Both the position numbers and the translations under genes were made by a program. The notes beneath the pieces are model-generated. The model was not told where the DNA came from, did no database searches, and worked only from the letters and a program-made list of their open reading frames with translations. This document shows positions 1-5,524 of a stretch of 10,489 bases of DNA, one piece after another; the first letter of the stretch is position 1; the number at the start of each line of letters is the position of its first letter. This DNA is from Frankiaceae bacterium (GTDB lineage: Bacteria; Actinomycetota; Actinomycetes; JAVEEB01): NCBI GenBank assembly GCA_030840665.1, contig JAVEEB010000390.1:1-10489 (forward strand). Reading direction: 5' to 3'.

Positions 1-42
1 CGGTTGCGCTTCGCCCAGGAGGGTCAGGCGCCCGCCCCCTGA
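1..42 (+). CDS. 3' end of an unidentified upstream gene (partial)
   Basis: Reading from base 1, the first 13 codons are open and end in TGA at 40-42, giving the tail RLRFAQEGQAPAP. This would stop 19 nt before the ATG of the SRPBCC gene, a typical operon spacing. A second frame starting at base 3 is also open and would end in TGA at 63-65, overlapping that ATG, so the true frame is uncertain. AHSA1/SRPBCC genes are often preceded by an ArsR-type regulator, but 13 residues are too few to support that here. Confidence 0.3.
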   Translation, partial: RLRFAQEGQAPAP

Positions 43-61
43 CACCGACGAGAGGAAACTC

Positions 62-553
62 ATGACGACACAATCACCGGGCAGCCACCTGAGCACGGCA
101 AGCGCGGCGCGCACCGAGCGCGGCTACTCGACGTCGTACACGGTCGAGCAGTCACCGGAGGCCGTCTTCGCCGCCATCCTGGACGTCGGTGCCTGGTGGA
201 CGGGCCAGGTCGACGGGCGTGCCGACGAGCTGGGTGCCGAGTTCACGTACCGGCACCCTCCCCAGCACTACAGCCTCCAGCGCGTGGTCCAGCTGGAGCC
301 GGGCGGCCGCGTGGTCTGGCAGGTCACCGACAGCCACCTGTCCTTCATCTCGGATCCGGGTGAGTGGACCGGAACCGAGATCGTGTTCGACATCGTGCCC
401 GCGGCCGGCGGCACCGAGCTGCGATTCACCCACGTCGGACTGACGTCGGACATCGAGTGCTTCGGCGCGTGTTCCACAGGCTGGCTGCACTACGTCAACG
501 GGAGCCTGCGGAGCCTGATCACGACCGGCGCGGGCCTGCCCGATCCGTGGTGA
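62..553 (+). CDS. SRPBCC (AHSA1/START-like) domain protein
   Basis: A 163-aa soluble protein covering a single SRPBCC helix-grip domain. After a disordered Ser/Thr-rich first 20 residues comes the family opening, a Tyr-Thr-Val-Glu-Gln strand followed by SPEAVFAAI and a tryptophan pair (DVGAWW). The middle has alternating beta strands, and the C-terminal helix shows the typical pattern in which a Cys/Trp-containing turn leads into NGSLRSLITTG. The family binds hydrophobic ligands in a deep cavity; AHSA1-like members in actinobacteria mostly have no known substrate. The ATG at 62 is preceded by AGAGGA at 51-56, five bases away. There is no signal peptide or membrane segment, so it is cytoplasmic. 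It ends at a strong hairpin facing the convergent TIGR03118 gene. The domain call is firm; the function is unknown. Confidence 0.85.
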   Translation: MTTQSPGSHLSTASAARTERGYSTSYTVEQSPEAVFAAILDVGAWWTGQVDGRADELGAEFTYRHPPQHYSLQRVVQLEPGGRVVWQVTDSHLSFISDPGEWTGTEIVFDIVPAAGGTELRFTHVGLTSDIECFGACSTGWLHYVNGSLRSLITTGAGLPDPW

Positions 554-567
554 CCAGCGGCCCTGGG

Positions 568-602
568 CAGGGCCCGGGCGGTGGTCGCGCGCCCGGGCCC
601 TG
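568..602. terminator. Bidirectional hairpin terminator between convergent genes
   Basis: A perfect 13-bp inverted repeat: the arm cagggcccgggcg at 568-580 pairs with cgcccgggccctg at 590-602 around a 9-nt loop. It starts 15 bp after the SRPBCC stop and ends 13 bp before the stop of the minus-strand gene at 616, so it can serve both. No T-tract follows on either strand, as is common for actinobacterial hairpin terminators. Confidence 0.75.
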
Positions 603-615
603 TCCCCACTGCGGG

Positions 616-1653
616 CTAAGAGTCCGCTGTGATCACGCCCCAGAGGCCGTGCTGCTCCTCGTCAGGGCCGGCCGTGAACATCAGCGCGTTCGTCGCGGCT
701 GACTTGCCGTTGCCGAAGAGCAGACCCCACAAGCCGTCGAGGACGATCGGCGCGCCGTTGTGCTTGAGCGTGCCCTTGAGCTCGCCTGTCCAGGCGTCGT
801 ACGCGTGGATCGTCCCGTTGCCGAAGTTGCCGACCAGGAGGTCGCCGCCGAAGGCACCCCAACCATCAGGAGCCATCGCCATGCCCCACGGGGCGTTGAG
901 TTCGCCGCCCTTGATCAGCCGCTTCACGAGGACCCCGGAGGTCGTGAAGACGTCGACGTAGCCGAGCCCTGGCCCGGCGACATCCTCGGTGCCGTCGCGG
1001 AGCGCGTACGAAACGTAGATCATCTCGCCGATCGCCTGGATGCCGAACGGTGCGTACCCATCAGGCAGATCGTTGTCCTGGAAGGCCCCCATCGGGGTCT
1101 CCAGCTTCCACGTCTGGCCGAAGACGTCGACGCGGCCCTTGACGAAGTTGGTCGCGTACAGGTGGGGGAAGCCGTTCCGCGTCGCTATGGTGAGGCCCTT
1201 GTAGACCGCGCCCTCGACCGACTTCGCGACAACCGCAGAGGTGCCGCCGTTCCAGCCGGTGAGCATGCCGGTTTCAGACGCGAAGATGAACCTCGCCGGA
1301 GCCGTGACACCGCTCGTCGTGATCGGGAAACCCGTGCCCCCATTGAAGACTGTGCCAGTCGGGGCGCCTCCCGGGATGGTCACCGTGAGCGGGACTTTCG
1401 GTGCTGCGCCGTTGGCGTAGAGCGTCGAGGTGCTCGTGCCGTTGTTGGCTACCCAGACGGGTGACGTCGGGCTTTGTGACATTCCCCAAGGGTTGACGAG
1501 GGCAGGGTCGACCGTTGTGGCGCCGGTGGCGTCGGTCACGATCGCCGTCGCCGTGTAGGAGTTGGTGCCGATGGCATGCGCCGGGACCGCGACTGCCGCG
1601 ACAAGCGCCAGACCCCCGGATAGACCGATGATCGTCCGGAATGGTTGGAACAT
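616..1653 (-). CDS. Secreted TIGR03118-type beta-propeller protein
   Basis: A 345-aa exported protein. Residues 1-27 are a Sec signal peptide: Arg6, hydrophobic core 8-23, and an Ala-His-Ala site giving cleavage after residue 27. The mature part is built of propeller-like blades with repeated motifs: VNPWGM near the start, ARFIFASETG, GLTIATRNG, YAPFGIQ, NAPWGMAMAPDG, LLVGNFGNGTI and LDGLWGLLFG. It ends in LMFTAGPDEEQHGLWG, a closing block characteristic of the TIGR03118 family as I recall it. The family is uncharacterised; NHL-like propellers usually mediate protein or carbohydrate contacts. I chose the ATG at 1651-1653 because a strong AGGAGGG lies 7 nt upstream and the signal peptide begins there; an upstream in-frame start near 1728 would add 25 residues that spoil it. 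It is transcribed alone, divergent from thyX. Confidence 0.85.
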   Translation of the reverse strand: MFQPFRTIIGLSGGLALVAAVAVPAHAIGTNSYTATAIVTDATGATTVDPALVNPWGMSQSPTSPVWVANNGTSTSTLYANGAAPKVPLTVTIPGGAPTGTVFNGGTGFPITTSGVTAPARFIFASETGMLTGWNGGTSAVVAKSVEGAVYKGLTIATRNGFPHLYATNFVKGRVDVFGQTWKLETPMGAFQDNDLPDGYAPFGIQAIGEMIYVSYALRDGTEDVAGPGLGYVDVFTTSGVLVKRLIKGGELNAPWGMAMAPDGWGAFGGDLLVGNFGNGTIHAYDAWTGELKGTLKHNGAPIVLDGLWGLLFGNGKSAATNALMFTAGPDEEQHGLWGVITADS

Positions 1654-1660
1654 TTCGAAT

Positions 1661-1667
1661 CCCTCCT
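1661..1667 (-). promoter_or_regulatory. Shine-Dalgarno site that sets the start of the TIGR03118 gene
   Basis: Read on the minus strand this is AGGAGGG, with 7 nt between it and the ATG ending at 1653. It lies inside the longer open frame and so shows that translation begins at 1653, not near 1728. Confidence 0.8.
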
Positions 1668-1782
1668 CGCCCGGGCGGCGAGATGGCCGCCAACACCCCA
1701 GCACGGACGGGAGGGCCCCCCGGTTCACCCATTTGGGTCAGCACATTCCGCGTGTGTCGCCGCCCCTTGTCGGGCCCCTCGG

Positions 1783-1788
1783 TAGAGT
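1783..1788 (+). promoter_or_regulatory. Possible -10 element for thyX
   Basis: TAGAGT fits the actinobacterial TAnnnT -10 pattern (4 of 6 against TATAAT) and would put the transcript start near 1795, giving a leader of about 60 nt. I see no convincing -35 at the right distance, so this is tentative. Confidence 0.3.
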
Positions 1789-1811
1789 CCGTCTAGCCCG
1801 TCCGCACCGCC

Positions 1812-1827
1812 CGCCCGCAATCGGGCG
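1812..1827 (+). other. Small hairpin in the thyX leader
   Basis: CGCCCG at 1812-1817 pairs perfectly with CGGGCG at 1822-1827 around a CAAT loop. It ends 16 bases before the AGGAG ribosome site at 1844-1848. It may only reflect GC-rich composition; it does not resemble a riboswitch I know. Confidence 0.25.
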
Positions 1828-1854
1828 CGCGGCACCAGCAAGCAGGAGTTCGCA

Positions 1855-2607
1855 GTGGCTGAGTTCGCCCCCCTGAAGGCCGAAGTGATCGCTTTCACGC
1901 AGTTCACGCCGCCCGCCGGCGTGCCGTGGGAGACCGATGTCGACGGGGGCCAGGCGCTGGCCGAGTTCGCGGGCCGTGCCTGCTACCAGTCGTGGACCAA
2001 GCCCAATCCGGCGACCGCCACGAATGCCGGCTACCTCCGTCACATCCTCGAGGTGGGCCACCTGTCGGTCCTCGAGCACGGCACGGTCACGTTCTACCTG
2101 ACCGGCATCTCGCGCGCCCTGACGCACGAGCTGATCCGCCACCGCCACTTCAGCTACAGCCAACTCAGCCAGCGCTACGTGCCGGAACGCGACGCGCAGA
2201 TGGTCATGCCCGACGTGATCGGCGACGACGCGGAGCTGCGCGCCCTCTACGAGGAGGCGGCCGACAACGCGCTGGTGTCGTACACGAAATTGCTTGAAGG
2301 TCTGGAAAAGAAGTTCGCGGACGTGGTCAGCCCGACGCTGCGCCGCAAGCAGGCTCGCCAGGCTGCCCGCATGGTGCTGCCGAACGCGACCGAGACGCGC
2401 ATCGTGGTCACCGGGAACTACCGTGCATGGCGCCACTTCATCGCGATGCGCGCGACCGAGCACGCCGACGTCGAGATCCGCGAGCTGGCCGTCGCTTGCC
2501 TCCGCGAACTCATGAAGGTCGCGGGCAACGCCTTCGCCGACTTCACGATCTCGACCATCGAGGACGGCACCGAAGTCGCGAGCAGCCCCCTCGTCTCCGA
2601 GGGCTAG
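1855..2607 (+). CDS. thyX: Flavin-dependent thymidylate synthase ThyX
   Basis: ThyX makes dTMP from dUMP using methylene-tetrahydrofolate, with NADPH and FAD as the reducing system; it is a cytoplasmic homotetramer. The 250-aa length matches mycobacterial ThyX. The signature RHR motif is complete at residues 95-107 (Arg95-His96-Arg97, then FSYSQLSQR), and it shapes the FAD/dUMP site. Arg199, in [14 protein letters not shown], lies where the nucleotide-binding arginine of the family is expected, and VLPNATET (174-181) and NYRAWRHF (188-195) are further conserved blocks. Translation begins at GTG 1855, with AGGAG at 1844-1848. The GTG start is supported by the spacing and by the usual family N-terminus. 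It leads a run of closely spaced plus-strand genes. In mycobacteria thyX sits next to dapA; here dapA is 7.3 kb downstream. Confidence 0.97.
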   Translation: MAEFAPLKAEVIAFTQFTPPAGVPWETDVDGGQALAEFAGRACYQSWTKPNPATATNAGYLRHILEVGHLSVLEHGTVTFYLTGISRALTHELIRHRHFSYSQLSQRYVPERDAQMVMPDVIGDDAELRALYEEAADNALVSYTKLLEGLEKKFADVVSPTLRRKQARQAARMVLPNATETRIVVTGNYRAWRHFIAMRATEHADVEIRELAVACLRELMKVAGNAFADFTISTIEDGTEVASSPLVSEG

Positions 2608-2647
2608 AGCTACGACCGCGACCGAGACGGACAAGACCTTCGAACGG

Positions 2648-3208
2648 ATGGACTGGTACGGCGAGGACTTCACCGACCATGTCTTCATCCGTTGCACGTT
2701 CCGCGACTGCACGTTCACCGAAGCCACGAGTACGGGCGCGGTGTTCGAGGAGTGCGAGTTCAGCGGGGCGGCTTTCAACGCGTCCGTCCACGAACGCACC
2801 GCCTTCCTCAACTGCGGTTTTCGCCGCTCGTCGTTCTTCGACGCCACATTGAAAGGTTGCAAACTCACGGGGAGCCGCTTCGTGGACGTCGGGATGCGGC
2901 CGCTCACGATCGACGGTGGGTCGTGGTCCTTCGTCAGCATGCGCGGCGCCGATTTGCGGGGCATCGACTTCAGCGGCGTGGACCTGTCGGAGGCGATCCT
3001 CGCGGACAGCAACCTGTCGGGTGCCGTGTTCCGCAAGGCGAACCTCTCGCGCGCATTGCTGCAACGGTGCGACGTGAGCAAGGCCGACTTCCGAGGGGCG
3101 GACCTCGGCGGCGTCGGGCTCGACGAGATTCGTTGGGACCGCACCCTCGTCGATCCCGTCCTCGCGATGCGCATCGCGGAGTCGCACGGCGCGATCGTCA
3201 AAGACTGA
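2648..3208 (+). CDS. Pentapeptide-repeat protein
   Basis: A 186-aa protein made almost wholly of pentapeptide repeats (A-[D/N]-L-x-x and looser versions with F in the central position), which fold into a right-handed quadrilateral beta-helix. The N-terminal half (residues 12-80) has loose repeats with central Phe and many Cys (CTFRDCTF, CEFSGAAF, CGFRRSSF). Residues 100-157 have tight ones (GADLRGIDFSGVDLSEA, SNLSGAVF, ANLSRALL, ADFRGADL). There is no signal peptide or membrane segment. Some relatives (MfpA, Qnr) mimic DNA and protect gyrase, but those have about the same length with regular repeats along the whole protein, and the first half here is irregular, so no role is claimed. It starts 40 nt after thyX and ends 17 nt before the NUDIX gene. 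The ATG lacks a good ribosome site, yet no other start codon lies in frame just upstream. Confidence 0.85.
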   Translation: MDWYGEDFTDHVFIRCTFRDCTFTEATSTGAVFEECEFSGAAFNASVHERTAFLNCGFRRSSFFDATLKGCKLTGSRFVDVGMRPLTIDGGSWSFVSMRGADLRGIDFSGVDLSEAILADSNLSGAVFRKANLSRALLQRCDVSKADFRGADLGGVGLDEIRWDRTLVDPVLAMRIAESHGAIVKD

Positions 3209-3210
3209 TC

Positions 3211-3221
3211 GGAGGAAGGGG
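3211..3221 (+). promoter_or_regulatory. Shine-Dalgarno site that sets the NUDIX start
   Basis: GGAGGAAGGGG directly follows the pentapeptide-repeat stop and precedes GTG at 3226. It fixes the start of the NUDIX gene, whose frame is open far upstream without coding meaning. Confidence 0.75.
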
Positions 3222-3225
3222 ACAG

Positions 3226-3861
3226 GTGGCTGCGCAGGATGACGCTGTGTACGCGCTCGCCGTCCGGCTGGCTGGGCTGGCGCAGAGCGGTCTGACGTAC
3301 ACCCAGAACCCGTACGAGATCGACCGCTTCACCCAGATCCGAGCGGTGGCCGGGGAGCTCTTCGCGGCCATCTCGTCGCTGGACGCCGCCGCGATCACCG
3401 CGGTCCTGAGCCTCGACACCGGGTACGCGACGCCGAAGGTCGACGTCCGCGGCGCGCTCTTCGACGACGAGGAACGCGTGCTGCTGACCCGCGAACGCAA
3501 CGACGGCCTGTGGTCGTTGCCGGGCGGCTGGCTGGACGCAGGCGAGGCCCCGTCGGTCGGTGTGGTGAAGGAAATCCGCGAGGAGACGGGGTACGGGGCG
3601 CAGGTGCTGAAGCTCGTCGGTTGCTGGGACCGGGCGACGCGCGGCCACCTGCCGGCCTTCCCCATCGGCGTGGTGAAGCTGTTCTTCCTGTGCGCCGGGA
3701 CCGGGGAGGTGCAGCCGCCGGATGAGCTCGAGACATTGGACGTGGGCTGGTTCGGGCTCGATGATCTGCCGCCCTTGTCGCTCGGCCGCGTCAACGAATA
3801 CGAGCTCCGTCGCTGCCGCGCGCATCACCGGGACCACGAGCTGCCGACAGAGTTCGACTGA
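3226..3861 (+). CDS. NUDIX hydrolase with Nudix_N-type N-terminal domain
   Basis: A 211-aa hydrolase of nucleoside diphosphates linked to another group X. Residues 8-50 form the helical N-terminal domain seen in this subfamily, with the signature GLTYTQNPYEIDRF, also found in Bacillus-type ADP-ribose and related pyrophosphatases (Nudix_N). The catalytic domain covers about 70-195. The Nudix box is at 101-123: Gly101, Glu107, then Lys115-Glu116 where Arg-Glu is usual, Arg118-Glu119-Glu120 and Gly122. The metal-binding glutamates are all present. Lys for Arg at the box position is conservative. The frame is open back to about 2692, but that part is only a shadow of the pentapeptide gene; GTG 3226 with its ribosome site is the real start. 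The gene follows the pentapeptide gene by 17 nt and precedes the GNAT gene by 46 nt. The substrate cannot be read from the sequence. Confidence 0.9.
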   Translation: MAAQDDAVYALAVRLAGLAQSGLTYTQNPYEIDRFTQIRAVAGELFAAISSLDAAAITAVLSLDTGYATPKVDVRGALFDDEERVLLTRERNDGLWSLPGGWLDAGEAPSVGVVKEIREETGYGAQVLKLVGCWDRATRGHLPAFPIGVVKLFFLCAGTGEVQPPDELETLDVGWFGLDDLPPLSLGRVNEYELRRCRAHHRDHELPTEFD

Positions 3862-3897
3862 GTCAGCCACCGTTGGCTCGGCGAACCGGACTTACTC

Positions 3898-3902
3898 GGA
3901 GG
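3898..3902 (+). promoter_or_regulatory. Shine-Dalgarno site that sets the GNAT start
   Basis: GGAGG lies 5 nt before GTG 3908. It supports that start over the much longer open frame, which begins inside the NUDIX gene. Confidence 0.75.
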
Positions 3903-3907
3903 TACTC

Positions 3908-4345
3908 GTGACACCACCAACGATCCGACAAGCGGTTGCCGCTGACGTAGCGGCGGTGCTCGCGTTCTGGGAGGCGGCGGCGGAGGGCGCGCATCGGCCG
4001 CCGGACACCGCGACTGCGGTCGAGTTGCTCGTAGCTCGCGACCCGGCCGCGCTGTTGCTGGCGGTCGAGGGAGACCTGATCGTTGGATCCGTCATCGCCG
4101 GCTGGGACGGTTGGCGCTGCCACCTCTACCGATTGGCGGTCCTGCCCACGCGACGCGGCGAGGGTCTGGGCGGCGCGCTCATCGCGGCGGCCGAGCACCG
4201 GCTGGCCCAACTGGGTGGGACACGCTTCGACGCGATGGTGCTCGCCGAGAACCCGTTAGCGCACCGCGCCTGGCTGTCCGCCGGCTATCAACCTCAGCAG
4301 GAATGGACCCGCTGGACCAAGCCCGCAACCGCCCCCGGTAAGTAG
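3908..4345 (+). CDS. GNAT-family N-acetyltransferase
   Basis: A 145-aa single-domain acetyltransferase. It opens with the typical first strand (TIRQAVAADVAAVLAFW), continues with beta strands at 47-53 and 57-66 (the latter LIVGSVIAGWDG), then motif A at 74-91. There the acetyl-CoA pyrophosphate loop reads R-R-G-E-G-L-G-G (82-89), which fits the R/Q-x-x-G-x-G/A rule. Motif B follows as AENPLAHRAWLSAGY, with Asn115 and Tyr127 in the expected places. The form resembles small RimI-like or aminoglycoside/amine acetyltransferase-like proteins, but the substrate is unknown. GTG 3908 is chosen from GGAGG at 3898-3902. The gene is the last of the thyX-led run; its stop lies only 13 bp before the first TetR operator of the next transcription unit, and no terminator hairpin is seen between. 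Confidence 0.88.
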   Translation: MTPPTIRQAVAADVAAVLAFWEAAAEGAHRPPDTATAVELLVARDPAALLLAVEGDLIVGSVIAGWDGWRCHLYRLAVLPTRRGEGLGGALIAAAEHRLAQLGGTRFDAMVLAENPLAHRAWLSAGYQPQQEWTRWTKPATAPGK

Positions 4346-4358
4346 TCTGTCGCCGTAC

Positions 4359-4374
4359 TTGAGCGATTGCTCAA
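4359..4374 (+). promoter_or_regulatory. TetR-type operator site 1
   Basis: TTGAGCGATTGCTCAA is a palindrome with 6-bp perfect arms (TTGAGC/GCTCAA) and a 4-bp centre, a common operator form for TetR-family dimers. It covers the -35 element. It is the exact reverse complement of the 16-bp core of site 2, with centres 34 bp apart. The likely ligand is the TetR regulator encoded at 4886. Confidence 0.75.
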
Positions 4375-4387
4375 AGTCCTCTATGGT
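4359..4387 (+). promoter_or_regulatory. Promoter of the membrane protein-tetR-DUF2071 operon
   Basis: TTGAGC at 4359-4364 serves as -35 (4 of 6 to TTGACA) and TATGGT at 4382-4387 as -10 (4 of 6 to TATAAT), separated by exactly 17 bp. Transcription should begin near 4394. The -35 lies inside the first operator and the predicted start inside the second, so a bound repressor would block both polymerase entry and escape. Confidence 0.65.
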
Positions 4388-4390
4388 GTC

Positions 4391-4410
4391 AATTGAGCAA
4401 TCGCTCAATT
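4391..4410 (+). promoter_or_regulatory. TetR-type operator site 2
   Basis: The palindrome has 8-bp perfect arms (AATTGAGC/GCTCAATT) around AATC. Its 16-bp core at 4393-4408 equals the reverse complement of site 1. It covers the predicted transcription start and lies just before the ribosome site at 4418-4422. Confidence 0.75.
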
Positions 4411-4427
4411 ACCGCACGGAGGCAGTT

Positions 4428-4889
4428 GTGGACCAGCAAGCAAGCCTGGAGAGCGGCCAGATTGATGAGTGGGGGCCGTTCATGGACTGGTTCGTCCTTG
4501 GCCGTTCCATCAGCCAGGGCACAGTTTGGGGCATGATCTTTGGGGCGGCCGCGGGACTGCCGCTGTGCGTCATTGGTGCCCTCCCCGGCTCCGTCGTGGG
4601 GGCGACCGCTGGTCTGGCGTCGGCCCTCATTCCGGGGCTCGTCCTGGCAACAGATGCGGAGCGTTGGCGCCTTGACCTGCAGCGGGCCCGACTTGTGGGG
4701 GCCCTCTTGGCTGCAGCCCCGTGGGTCGCGGCCGTCGTCTACTTCGCTTCCAGCGTTCCCGCTGTGCCATTGGCGCTGCTGGGCTGCGGGATCGCCGCCG
4801 GCCTGACCGTCGCTCTTCGGACGCCCCGCATCCTCAACGGCGCCCCCGTGAAGGATCCCGCTGTCCGCGCACGCAACAGTGCTCCATGA
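4428..4889 (+). CDS. Small four-helix membrane protein
   Basis: A 153-aa protein that I cannot place in a named family. A polar N-terminus of about 29 residues is followed by hydrophobic segments at about 30-50, 51-74, 88-107 and 110-130, rich in Gly and Ala. They form two helical hairpins split by a charged loop (ATDAERWRLDLQRAR, residues 74-88), and a short basic tail follows. No transporter or enzyme motif is visible. GTG 4428 is chosen because GGAGG sits at 4418-4422; the open frame runs back to a TTG at 4359, but that would place coding sequence inside the operators and upstream of the predicted transcript start. The stop TGA overlaps the ATG of the TetR gene (ATGA, 4886-4889). As first gene of the operon it is the most directly exposed to the operator pair, so it may be the regulated target of the TetR protein, for example a stress or transport-associated membrane protein. 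Confidence 0.75.
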   Translation: MDQQASLESGQIDEWGPFMDWFVLGRSISQGTVWGMIFGAAAGLPLCVIGALPGSVVGATAGLASALIPGLVLATDAERWRLDLQRARLVGALLAAAPWVAAVVYFASSVPAVPLALLGCGIAAGLTVALRTPRILNGAPVKDPAVRARNSAP

Positions 4890-5524
4890 CTGAAACGCGC
4901 GACAAGCTGATCCAGGGCACGATCGCCACCCTCCGCGACAAGGGCATCGCCGGCACGTCGGCGAGAGTCATCGCCGCCGCGGCGGGCGTGAATCAGGCTC
5001 TCGTCTTCTACCACTTCGGGTCCGTGGACGAGCTCATCGATGCGGCCTGCCGGGAGGGGGCGGCCGAGCGCGTCGCGGTGTATCGGGAACAGTTCGAGAA
5101 GGTCGCGTCACTGCGTGAGCTGCTCGCGCTCGGCCGATCCCTGAACGAGACGGAGCGGGCTGCCGGCAACGTCGCCGTCCTCGCTCAAGTGCTGGCGGGC
5201 GCGCAACAAGACCACAATCTCGCCGCGGCGGCGCAGCACGCGCTCGCGCTGTGGATCGAGGAAATCGAGACGGCGCTGGTCCGCTTGCTCGCGGGGAACC
5301 CCGTCGCGGAGGTCGTCGACGCCGCGGGCCTCGCCCGCGGGATTGCCGCCTCGTTCATCGGTATCGAATTGTACGAAGGGGTTGACCCCGACGGGGCCGA
5401 TCGTGCGCTGGCCGCCCTGGAAACCCTTGGAGTGCTGGTGGAAGTCGTTGAGGACCTCGGTCCGGTCGCCCGCCGGGCACTGCGCGCGCGATTGCGTCGT
5501 ACACAACGATCCTCGAAGCAATGA
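4886..5524 (+). CDS. TetR/AcrR-family transcriptional regulator
   Basis: A 212-aa dimeric repressor. The N-terminal TetR_N domain covers about residues 5-52, with the helix-turn-helix around 24-44: TSARVIAAAAGVNQALVFYH, then the FGSVDELI start of helix 4. The Tyr-His-Phe block (42-44) is typical of the family. The C-terminal ligand-binding domain (about 60-205) is all-helical and divergent; its ligand cannot be predicted. The ATG at 4886 shares ATGA with the stop of the membrane gene and has no Shine-Dalgarno of its own, so translation is probably coupled. The open frame extends upstream to 4721, but that is shadow sequence. It most likely binds the two palindromes at 4359-4410 and represses its own operon; this is inferred from position and operator form. 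Confidence 0.93.
   Translation: MTETRDKLIQGTIATLRDKGIAGTSARVIAAAAGVNQALVFYHFGSVDELIDAACREGAAERVAVYREQFEKVASLRELLALGRSLNETERAAGNVAVLAQVLAGAQQDHNLAAAAQHALALWIEEIETALVRLLAGNPVAEVVDAAGLARGIAASFIGIELYEGVDPDGADRALAALETLGVLVEVVEDLGPVARRALRARLRRTQRSSKQ

Noticed and set aside
1654..1728. Longer N-terminus for the TIGR03118 protein
   Set aside because: The extra 25 residues would precede a good signal peptide, and the strong AGGAGGG lies inside them, right before the internal ATG.
2692..3225. Upstream extension of the NUDIX frame
   Set aside because: It runs through the pentapeptide gene in another frame, is Arg/His-rich, and a strong ribosome site marks the real GTG start at 3226.
1738..3870. A 710-codon open frame on the minus strand opposite thyX, the pentapeptide gene and the NUDIX gene
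   Set aside because: It has no recognisable domain, is full of Arg and His runs typical of antisense frames in GC-rich DNA, and overlaps three well-supported genes with clear family motifs.
4359..4408. The 16-bp inverted repeat as an RNA hairpin or transcription terminator after the GNAT gene
   Set aside because: Each half is itself a palindrome, a promoter fits between them and the predicted transcript starts inside the second half, so DNA operators explain it better; no T-tract follows.
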